From Candidatus Methanocrinis natronophilus (GTDB lineage Archaea > Halobacteriota > Methanosarcinia > Methanotrichales > Methanotrichaceae), in NCBI GenBank assembly GCA_029167045.1, contig JARFPK010000021.1:1-39362 (forward strand): a stretch of 39,362 nucleotides of DNA, written 5' to 3'. How positions within the stretch are numbered: the first letter of the stretch is position 1; each line of letters begins with the position of its first letter. Position numbers and translations under genes: made by a program. Below, piece after piece: positions 33,380-39,362 of this stretch. Under the pieces are notes generated by a model, which did not search any database, was not told the origin of the DNA, and saw only the letters and a program-made list of their open reading frames with translations.

Positions 33380-33888
33380 TGGCAACGGGACCGCGATACA
33401 AAGTGCCCTTCAGAAGGCGGAGAGAGGGCAGAACTGATTATCACTTCAGATACAAGCTCATCCTTTCAAGAAAGCCGAGGCTTGTGATCAGGAAGGGAAA
33501 TAAGAACATCATCCTTCAGCTCATCGTCGCAGAGCCCGCCGGAGATCGAACCCTCCTGACGGTCAACTCTCGGGAGCTGAGAGAGTTCGGCTACGAAGGC
33601 AATACCGGAAACGTTCCTGCATCATACCTCTCCGGCCTCCTCTTCGGGAAGAGGATGAAGGCCATGGGCGAGGGTGAAGCGATCCTGGACATGGGGATCC
33701 ACTCCAACACCAGGGGCAACAGGATATACTCCGCCCTCAAGGGCGTCCTCGACGCCGGGATAGAAGTTCCCCACAGCCCGGTAATCTTCCCTGAAGATGG
33801 GAGGATCCGGGGCGAGGATATTGAGGCGTACCGGGGCGTCGGGGTGACGGCCTCCTTCGAAGCTGCCCGCGATAGGATACTGGGGTGA
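33379..33888 (+). CDS. rpl18: Large-subunit ribosomal protein uL18
   Basis: 169 aa, [20 protein letters not shown]... with [20 protein letters not shown] and [20 protein letters not shown]. Binds 5S rRNA with uL5. ATG overlaps the eL19 stop. Confidence 0.95.
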   Translation: MATGPRYKVPFRRRREGRTDYHFRYKLILSRKPRLVIRKGNKNIILQLIVAEPAGDRTLLTVNSRELREFGYEGNTGNVPASYLSGLLFGKRMKAMGEGEAILDMGIHSNTRGNRIYSALKGVLDAGIEVPHSPVIFPEDGRIRGEDIEAYRGVGVTASFEAARDRILG

Positions 33889-33892
33889 GAGG

Positions 33893-34501
33893 ATGAGGAT
33901 GGAATATAGAGAGGAATGGGTCCCCAAGACCAAGCTGGGCAGGCTCGTTTACGAAGGGCATATCACCACCTTCGATGAGGCGCTCAAGTCGAGGCTCCCC
34001 ATAAAAGAGGCGGGTATAGTAGACGCCCTACTGCCCGGGCTTGAGGACGAGGTTCTGGATATAAACATGGTCCAGAGGATGACCGACTCGGGGCGGAGGG
34101 TCAAGTTCAGGGCTACGGTCATCGTCGGAAACAAGGACGGCTACGTCGGCATAGGCCAGGGGAGAGCCAACCAGGTGGGACCCGCCATACGGAAGGGCAT
34201 CGACGTCGCCAAGCTGAACATCATAAAGGTGGAGCGCGGCTGTGGCAGCTGGGAGTGCGGCTGCGGTGCAGGTCACACCGTCCCCTTCCAGGTGATGGGA
34301 AAGGCGGGATCTGTCCAGATCACCCTCATCCCCGCCCCCCGGGGACTGGGGATCGCGGCGGGAGATACCGCCAAGAAGGTGATGGAGATGGGAGGGATCC
34401 AGGACGTCTGGACGAAGTCCTTTGGGAACACCAGGACGACCCTCAACTTCGCCAAGGCCACCTACAACGCGCTCCGGAATACCATCACCATGAGGGTATG
34501 A
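33893..34501 (+). CDS. rps5: Small-subunit ribosomal protein uS5
   Basis: 202 aa, [20 protein letters not shown]... with the double-stranded-RNA-type core [20 protein letters not shown] and [20 protein letters not shown]. The [16 protein letters not shown] loop is the archaeal/eukaryal form. ATG 33899 is an alternative. Helps mRNA-entry proofreading. Confidence 0.96.
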   Translation: MRMEYREEWVPKTKLGRLVYEGHITTFDEALKSRLPIKEAGIVDALLPGLEDEVLDINMVQRMTDSGRRVKFRATVIVGNKDGYVGIGQGRANQVGPAIRKGIDVAKLNIIKVERGCGSWECGCGAGHTVPFQVMGKAGSVQITLIPAPRGLGIAAGDTAKKVMEMGGIQDVWTKSFGNTRTTLNFAKATYNALRNTITMRV

Positions 34502-34503
34502 CT

Positions 34504-34959
34504 ATGTATGCAATAATCCGACTTCGGGGGTCCATCAATACCAAGCCCGATATCAAGGATACCCTCAAGATGCTCCGGCTTCACAGGATCAACCACTGCG
34601 TAGTGGTCCCTGAGAGCCCCCATTACAAGGGGATGATCCAGAAGGTGAAGGACTACGTCGCCTGGGGGGAGATCGACGAGGAGGCGTTTGCCAAGATCCT
34701 CGAGATGCGCGGCAGGCTGAGCGGCAACAGGCGCTTGACAGACCAGTTGATAAAGGAGAAGACCTCCTTCGGGACGATCGGGGAATTCGCCTCGGCGGTC
34801 TACCAGGACATAGCGAAGCTCCAGGACGTCGGGATAAAGCCGGTCTTCAGACTCCACCCGCCGAGAAAGGGGCACCGAGGGACTAAGAAGACCGTCAAAC
34901 AGGGCGGAGAGCTCGGCTATCACGAGTCGATCTCGGATCTTATCTGGAAGATGAGGTAG
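34504..34959 (+). CDS. rpl30: Large-subunit ribosomal protein uL30
   Basis: 151 aa from ATG 34504, [20 protein letters not shown]... with the long archaeal C-terminal extension ([20 protein letters not shown]). GAGGGT sits 6 nt upstream, favouring this ATG over ATG 34498. Confidence 0.95.
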   Translation: MYAIIRLRGSINTKPDIKDTLKMLRLHRINHCVVVPESPHYKGMIQKVKDYVAWGEIDEEAFAKILEMRGRLSGNRRLTDQLIKEKTSFGTIGEFASAVYQDIAKLQDVGIKPVFRLHPPRKGHRGTKKTVKQGGELGYHESISDLIWKMR

Positions 34960-34963
34960 GACG

Positions 34964-35341
34964 ATGCCTAAAAGCAAACTGAAGAAGTTTCGAGGAAGCA
35001 GGACCTGCGGCGGCGGGACCCACAAGAACCGGAGAGGTGGTGGATCGAGGGGAGGCCGGGGCAACGCCGGAGGCTGTAAGCATCACTTCGTAAGGGATAT
35101 GATGCGGGGCAGGACGATGGGCAAGCACGGGTTCACGAGGCCCAACGCCAGAGAGATCGAGATCGTCAACGTTGGCGAGCTCGATTCGATGGCAAGCGAT
35201 GACGGCCGCCTTGACCTGGGAAGAAAGAAGGTTCTGGGGAGAGGGAGCCTCTCAAGGTCGATCACCGTCACGGCAAAAGCCTTCTCCGCTGCCGCCAGGG
35301 AGAAGATAGAAGAGGCTGGCGGTGAAGTAGTGGTATCATGA
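34964..35341 (+). CDS. rpl15: Large-subunit ribosomal protein uL15
   Basis: 125 aa, [20 protein letters not shown]... with the Gly/Arg-rich extended N-terminus that threads the 50S ([16 protein letters not shown]) and a short globular end. Overlaps SecY (ATGA). Confidence 0.95.
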   Translation: MPKSKLKKFRGSRTCGGGTHKNRRGGGSRGGRGNAGGCKHHFVRDMMRGRTMGKHGFTRPNAREIEIVNVGELDSMASDDGRLDLGRKKVLGRGSLSRSITVTAKAFSAAAREKIEEAGGEVVVS

Positions 35342-36951
35342 ATCAGCAAAGCTTCTTCTACGCGATCGAGCCTTTGGTGAGGAGGCTCCCTGCCGTGGAG
35401 AGGCCCGAAGGTCACGTCCACTTCAAGAAGAAGCTCAGCTGGACTGTGGGGATCCTTGTCCTCTACCTTGCCCTCGGGAACGTATCCCTCTTCGGACTAT
35501 CTCCCGCCTCCATAGACCTCTTCGGGATGTACCGAGCCTTCTTCGCCGGCTCCTTCGGCTCTCTGATGCTCCTCGGGATAGGGCCTATAGTTACAGCTTC
35601 CATCGTCCTGCAGCTCCTTGTGGGGGCCGGGATAATAAAGCTCGACCTGACCGACCCTCGGGATCAGGCCATCTTCCAGGGGACCCAGAAGCTACTGGTC
35701 TTGGTCATGATCGTCGTGGAGGGGCTCCCCCAGGTCCTGGGAGGCTACCTTCTCCCCGATCCGGGGCTGGCGGCGTCTATGGGCGTCTCCTTGGGGATGA
35801 TATCCTTCTTGATATTCGTACAGATCAGCATCGGCGGAGTTCTCATCCTCTTTATGGACGAGATCGTCAGCAAGTGGGGTATAGGGTCCGGCGTCGGCCT
35901 CTTCATCGTCGCAGGGGTAAGCCAGCAGCTGATCACGGGGATCTTCAACTGGACCATAGGGGACGCGGGCCTGCCGATAGGGTTAATCCCCAAATGGATC
36001 TCCATAGTCACAGGAGGGGTCCTGGGGCTCGACGACGTCTTCACCGCCTCTGGATTTGAGTGGATCCTGATAGAAGGCGGGATCCTGGCGCTGATCACCA
36101 CCATAGTGATCATCCTATTCGTCGTCTTCGTGGAGAGCACGAGGGTGGAGATACCCCTTGCCCACAGCGCCGTCAGGGGCGCCCGGGGCAGGTTTCCCGT
36201 CAAGCTGATATACGCCAGCGTCCTCCCCATGATCCTGGTCAGGGCCCTCCAGGCGAATATCCAGATGATCGGCGTTCTCCTGGCAGGCAAGATCGGCACC
36301 ACCACCACGGCCACGACAACCGATTCCGCTTCAGGGGTGAACATAGTCTATACCGCCTATTCGAGCATCCTCGGAACCTTCACGTCCACACAAAGCTACG
36401 ATATGGTGACAGGAGAGCTCGTCAGCGCCTCATCACCGATGCCGGTATCCGGCCTCATGTACTACCTCTCGCCGATAAACACCCCCCACGACTGGATACC
36501 GAGCCTCGTCACCGCCAGCTATCCGGGGATGGAGCTTTTGGGGCTTGACCCCATCGCAGGATGGCAGATCTGGCTCCACATAATGACCGACGCCTTCGTT
36601 CTCATCGCCGGAGGTGTTATCTTCGCCATATTCTGGATTGAGACTACCGGCATGGGCGCCAAGAGCGTCGCCGCCAAGATCCACTCCTCAGGGCTCCAGG
36701 TTCCGGGCCACAGGAGGAGCGCGGTCAGCATCGAGAAGATCCTCGGTCGGTACATCCCGAAGGTCACCGTCATAGGCGGCGTCATCGTAGGGCTATTGAC
36801 CCTGGTGGCGAGCCTCCTGGGGACCCTCGGGGGCGCCGGTGGGACAGGCCTGCTCCTGGCTGTATCCATCACATACAGGCTCTACGAGCAGATCGCCAGC
36901 GAGCAGATCCAGGAGATGTATCCGATGATGCGCAGGTTCTTCGGTGAGTAG
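35338..36951 (+). CDS. secY: Preprotein translocase subunit SecY
   Basis: 537 aa, about ten membrane helices. The plug/first-helix region is preceded by [20 protein letters not shown], and the conserved TM2-TM3 stretch [20 protein letters not shown] is present. A cytoplasmic loop ([20 protein letters not shown]) precedes TM7. A long external loop with Thr/Ser-rich residues ([18 protein letters not shown], about residues 318-385) follows TM7. This is the channel of the Sec translocon, which pairs with SecE. uL15 overlaps its start. An adenylate kinase gene, found after secY in some euryarchaea, is absent. Confidence 0.97.
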   Translation: MNQQSFFYAIEPLVRRLPAVERPEGHVHFKKKLSWTVGILVLYLALGNVSLFGLSPASIDLFGMYRAFFAGSFGSLMLLGIGPIVTASIVLQLLVGAGIIKLDLTDPRDQAIFQGTQKLLVLVMIVVEGLPQVLGGYLLPDPGLAASMGVSLGMISFLIFVQISIGGVLILFMDEIVSKWGIGSGVGLFIVAGVSQQLITGIFNWTIGDAGLPIGLIPKWISIVTGGVLGLDDVFTASGFEWILIEGGILALITTIVIILFVVFVESTRVEIPLAHSAVRGARGRFPVKLIYASVLPMILVRALQANIQMIGVLLAGKIGTTTTATTTDSASGVNIVYTAYSSILGTFTSTQSYDMVTGELVSASSPMPVSGLMYYLSPINTPHDWIPSLVTASYPGMELLGLDPIAGWQIWLHIMTDAFVLIAGGVIFAIFWIETTGMGAKSVAAKIHSSGLQVPGHRRSAVSIEKILGRYIPKVTVIGGVIVGLLTLVASLLGTLGGAGGTGLLLAVSITYRLYEQIASEQIQEMYPMMRRFFGE

Positions 36952-36953
36952 CC

Positions 36954-37559
36954 ATGAAGAAGGACGAGTTTGAGAAGCAGATCACCTTCCTCCTCCTGGG
37001 GGTCGGCACCGCTCTGATGGTGGGGATCATGGTGAGCGCGGATTTCAGGCACTGGATGGGGGAGGTGATGAACGCGGCCCTCGGGTGGCTCCCGGGGATC
37101 CTCCCCTTCCACATCGTCCTTTTCGTCCTGGCAGCGGTCACGGGCCTTTATGCGAGCCTCATCCAGAAGTACACCATGGACTGGGACTACCTCAGAAGAC
37201 AGCAAGATAAGATGAAGTCCTTCCAGCGGGAGTTCCGGGAGGCGCAGCTCGCCGGAGATAAGGCCCGACAGCAGCAGCTCCAGGTACAGCAGAGGGAGAT
37301 GCTCGGCGATCAGTCCAAGATGATGAAGATGCAGCTGAAGCCGATGGCCTACATAGGGATCGTATCGATACCCCTCTTCATGTGGGCCTACCTCTACATC
37401 GATGAGCACACCATCTATCTCACCTTCCCCTTCTGGGGTGTCCAAACCATCTCCGATACCGTCCTGGGACCGATATTCTACTGGTTCTACTGGTACTTCA
37501 TCTGCTCCATACCGATATCCCAGATCATAAGAAAAGCCCTGAACATCGGCGGTTTATGA
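36954..37559 (+). CDS. EMC3/TMCO1-family (DUF106) membrane insertase
   Basis: 201 aa. Three membrane segments (ITFLLLGVGTALMVGIMVSA, FHIVLFVLAAVTGLYASLI, and PMAYIGIVSIPLFMWAYLYI, with a hydrophobic end FYWFYWYFICSIPISQII) flank a cytoplasmic coiled coil rich in Gln/Arg/Lys (DYLRRQQDKMKSFQREFREA...). DUF106 proteins are the archaeal members of the Oxa1/YidC/EMC3 insertase superfamily. Next to secY, it is likely to help insert membrane proteins. Starts 2 nt after secY. Confidence 0.9.
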   Translation: MKKDEFEKQITFLLLGVGTALMVGIMVSADFRHWMGEVMNAALGWLPGILPFHIVLFVLAAVTGLYASLIQKYTMDWDYLRRQQDKMKSFQREFREAQLAGDKARQQQLQVQQREMLGDQSKMMKMQLKPMAYIGIVSIPLFMWAYLYIDEHTIYLTFPFWGVQTISDTVLGPIFYWFYWYFICSIPISQIIRKALNIGGL

Positions 37560-38098
37560 TGATAATCACAATCAGCGGCCTGCCGGGGACCGGAACGAGC
37601 ACCCTAGCCAGACACCTCTCAAAGGAGCTCAAGATCCCCTGGGTCAACTCGGGAGAGCTATTTCGGAATATCGCCGCCGAACGCGGGGTATCCCTCGCCG
37701 AGCTGGGTCGGTCTGCCGAGGCGGGTCCCGAGATCGACTATCTCATCGACGACGCCCAGAGGGCCCAGGCGGCGAAGTCGGGAGGCGTCTTTGAGGGGCG
37801 GCTTTCAGGCCACATCCTCGACGCTGACCTGAAGATCCTCCTCAAGACCGATAAGATGGTGAGGGCCGAGAGGATAGCGGCCCGGGAGAAGAAGCTGGTG
37901 GAGGACGCCCTCCGGGAGTCTAGGGTCCGGGAGGAGAGCGAGGCGAGACGGTATGAGAAGTACTACAACATCGACATCAACGACTCCTCCGTCTACGACC
38001 TGGTCATAGATACCGGGACCTGGGACGAGACGGGGGTCGTCGCCATCGTCCTGGCTGCCGTGAGGTCCATCGGAGATGAAAGGAAAACTGCCGTCTGA
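37556..38098 (+). CDS. cmk: Cytidylate kinase
   Basis: 180 aa, MMIITISGLPGTGTSTLARH... The P-loop GLPGTGTSTL is followed by GELFRNIAAERGVSLAELGR and the EGRLSGHIL lid-side segment. Phosphorylates CMP/dCMP with ATP. Located in the usual archaeal place after the EMC3-like gene, with which it overlaps by ATGA. The start could be either of two adjacent ATGs (37556 or 37559). Its 3' end overlaps cbf5 by 23 bp. Confidence 0.93.
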   Translation: MMIITISGLPGTGTSTLARHLSKELKIPWVNSGELFRNIAAERGVSLAELGRSAEAGPEIDYLIDDAQRAQAAKSGGVFEGRLSGHILDADLKILLKTDKMVRAERIAAREKKLVEDALRESRVREESEARRYEKYYNIDINDSSVYDLVIDTGTWDETGVVAIVLAAVRSIGDERKTAV

Positions 38099-39074
38099 CC
38101 GGGTCCGGGAGACCCTCATCCGCAGGGAAGGGAGGACCGACCCGCAGCACGGCTACCACCCGGACCGGCGGCCCATCGACCTCCATATCCGCCTCGGCTG
38201 CATCAACCTCGACAAGACGTCAGGCCCCACCAGCCACGAGGTGGCGGCCTGGGTGAAGAGGATCCTGGAGGTCGAGAACGTCGGCCACAGTGGGACCCTC
38301 GACCCCAAGGTGACGGGGATCCTTCCGATCATGATCGGCGACTCGACCCGGGTCGTCGAGACGCTCCTCTCCGCCGGGAAGGAGTACATCTGCCTGATGC
38401 GCCTCCACGCCACCCTCCCCAGGAAGAGGATCCTCGAGGCATGTGGCGAGTTCCAGGGGGAGATATTCCAGCGCCCACCCCTCAAGTCCAGCGTCAAAAG
38501 GGAGCTGAGGCTCAGGGAGGTATACTACCTGGAGGTGATGGAGATCGACGGCCCCAGGGTCCTGATGCGGATCGGCTGCGAGGCCGGGACCTACATAAGA
38601 AAGCTCTGTCACGACATAGGCCTCGCCCTCGGGTGCGGTGCCCACATGGAGGAGCTGCGAAGGACCCGGTCAGGCCCCTTCCGGGAGGACGAGACCCTGG
38701 TGACCCTCCAGGACCTGAAGGATGGAAAGGAGATCTGGAGGGAGACCGGGGACGAGGCTCTCCTGCGGCGGGCGGTCCTGCCGGTGGAGGTGGCCCTGAG
38801 ACATATGCCCTCCATCGTCGTCGGCGACGGCGCCGTCGACGCCATCTGTCACGGCGCCCCTCTGGCAGCGCCGGGGATCATAAGTCTCGAGTCGGGGATA
38901 GAGGCGGGGGAGAAGGTAGTTATTTATACCCTGAAAGGAGAGGCTGTTGCCGTGGCCGGAGCCGCCATGAGAAGCGAGGAGATGATCAGCTCCTCCTCCG
39001 GGATCGTGGCGCGGACCTCCCGGGTCTTGATGGCCCCGGGGACGTATCCGAGGCTCTGGTCCAAGAAGCCATGA
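38076..39074 (+). CDS. cbf5: tRNA/rRNA pseudouridine synthase Cbf5 (TruB family)
   Basis: 332 aa. The TruB catalytic aspartate is Asp76 in GHSGTLDPKVTGILPI. Motifs INLDKTSGPTSHEVAAWVKR, LPRKRILEACGEFQGEIFQR and EAGTYIRKLCHDIGLALGCG are present. The C-terminal PUA domain is about 250-332 (GAPLAAPGIISLESGIEAGE). With Nop10, Gar1 and L7Ae it guides rRNA pseudouridylation; archaeal Cbf5 also makes tRNA Psi55. No eL34 or eL14 gene lies between cmk and cbf5. Confidence 0.96.
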   Translation: MKGKLPSDRVRETLIRREGRTDPQHGYHPDRRPIDLHIRLGCINLDKTSGPTSHEVAAWVKRILEVENVGHSGTLDPKVTGILPIMIGDSTRVVETLLSAGKEYICLMRLHATLPRKRILEACGEFQGEIFQRPPLKSSVKRELRLREVYYLEVMEIDGPRVLMRIGCEAGTYIRKLCHDIGLALGCGAHMEELRRTRSGPFREDETLVTLQDLKDGKEIWRETGDEALLRRAVLPVEVALRHMPSIVVGDGAVDAICHGAPLAAPGIISLESGIEAGEKVVIYTLKGEAVAVAGAAMRSEEMISSSSGIVARTSRVLMAPGTYPRLWSKKP

Positions 39075-39078
39075 TCGT

Positions 39079-39174
39079 GCCGAGGTAGTCTAGTGGTAAG
39101 GCGCAAGCCTGGAATTCTCTACTGAAAGCTTGTGATTCGCAAGGGTCGCGGGAGTTCGAATCTCCCCCTCGGCG
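39079..39174 (+). tRNA. tRNA-Ser (GGA) with apparent 12-nt intron
   Basis: Class II cloverleaf: acceptor GCCGAGG/CCTCGGC with discriminator G, anticodon stem CAAGC/GCTTG, variable arm GATTC-GCAA-GGGTC, and T arm GGGAG-TTCGAAT-CTCCC. The anticodon loop region is 19 nt instead of 7. Removing TTCTCTACTGAA (39115-39126) at position 37/38 leaves loop CTGGAAA with anticodon GGA. It begins 4 nt after the cbf5 stop. Confidence 0.85.
39115..39126 (+). other. Predicted tRNA-Ser intron
   Basis: Twelve bases TTCTCTACTGAA at the canonical 37/38 site. The bulge-helix-bulge is imperfect by eye: of the four central pairs between CTGG (32-35) and ACTG in the intron, only two are Watson-Crick, so splicing may use a relaxed motif. 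Confidence 0.6.
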
Positions 39175-39232
39175 CTCTTTTACTTGTAAATCTTGAGTAG
39201 TAGAAGGTCCATTTTATTTCTTGGTGGACAGA

Positions 39233-39272
39233 GTGGGTGAACTACCCTACCCTAAAGGGTAGGGCTTCCCAC
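39233..39272. repeat. Extended hairpin at the 3' end of tnpB
   Basis: CCCTACCC-TAAA-GGGTAGGG (39245-39264) is a perfect 8-bp hairpin. Outside it, GTGG (39233-39236) pairs with CCAC (39269-39272) and GAA (39239-39241) with TTC (39266-39268). This is typical of the 3' terminal structure of TnpB-type elements, where the guide (omega/re) RNA scaffold ends. Confidence 0.65.
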
Positions 39273-39362
39273 TTCATCGCCAAGACTTGCATCACAGAAA
39301 CGTGATGTAGAGGTTTTGACTCTATGGGCGCTACGGGCTGTTCCATCCCTGTGGAGAGAATG
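39242..39362 (-). CDS. tnpB: TnpB-type RNA-guided nuclease, C-terminal end (cut by window edge)
   Basis: The minus strand from the window edge to TAG 39244-39242 reads 39 residues without a stop, containing MEQPVAPIESKPLHHVSVMQ and ending AMKWEALPFRVG. This tail resembles the extreme C-terminus of archaeal IS1341/IS605-type TnpB proteins, just past the zinc and RuvC segments. TnpB proteins are RNA-guided DNA nucleases that keep the element in place. The hairpin over the stop codon supports the call. The catalytic part lies outside the window, so completeness is unknown. Confidence 0.6.
   Translation of the reverse strand, partial: ILSTGMEQPVAPIESKPLHHVSVMQVLAMKWEALPFRVG

Overview
The window is a high-GC euryarchaeal chromosome segment from a methanogen. 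It carries a methyl-coenzyme M reductase operon (mcrB-mcrD-mcrG-mcrA), the Mcr-modifying enzyme Mmp10, archaeal-type topoisomerase, pelota and CDP-alcohol transferase genes, and an archaeal S10/spc ribosomal superoperon. The mcrBDGA order without mcrC, the style of the proteins and the GC-rich codon use suggest Methanotrichaceae (Methanothrix/Methanocrinis). That family assignment is from memory and was not checked by search.

Layout. Bases 1-4435 are an eroded accessory zone. It holds the 5' end of an IS1634-type transposase, a winged-helix nucleotidyltransferase with a three-site operator array, a second decayed copy of that array, a frameshifted Hef (ERCC4-family) C-terminal remnant, a Tyr-rich secreted protein, a UspA gene, a broken IS110 transposase and a coiled-coil gene fragment. 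Bases 4436-10174 are the methanogenesis block: mmp10 converges on the minus-strand mcrBDGA operon, which ends in a hairpin/T-tract terminator overlapping the mcrA stop codon. Bases 10175-15513 hold the mcr leader, topoisomerase I, tRNA(CAU), tRNA-Asn, pelota, the tRNA thiolation gene ncsA and tRNA-Thr.

Bases 15544-22881 are mixed: a secreted protein, an Lrp regulator with an overlapping aminotransferase, a CDP-alcohol phosphatidyltransferase, small HTH and hypothetical proteins, a hotdog thioesterase and a TRAM protein. The stretch ends in a divergent pair: an XRE-ImmA/IrrE regulator-protease carrying an exact 96-bp in-frame tandem duplication, and a TIR-domain protein with a C-terminal zinc ribbon. 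The pair shares an intergenic region containing a wide inverted repeat.

Bases 23270-39074 are one tightly packed plus-strand operon: SPOUT methyltransferase, uL3, uL4, uL23, uL2, uS19, uL22, uS3, uL29, RNase P p29, uS17, uL14, uL24, eS4, uL5, uS14, uS8, uL6, eL32, eL19, uL18, uS5, uL30, uL15, SecY, an EMC3-like insertase, CMP kinase and Cbf5. Many starts are GTG or TTG and ATGA/GTGA overlaps are common. A tRNA-Ser(GGA) with an apparent 12-nt intron follows Cbf5 by 4 nt. The right edge is the C-terminal end of a minus-strand TnpB gene with a large hairpin at its 3' end.

The most interesting items are the XRE-ImmA/TIR pair, the 22-bp-phased operator array with its decayed duplicate, the mmp10-mcr linkage, and the TnpB 3' end beside an intron-bearing tRNA.
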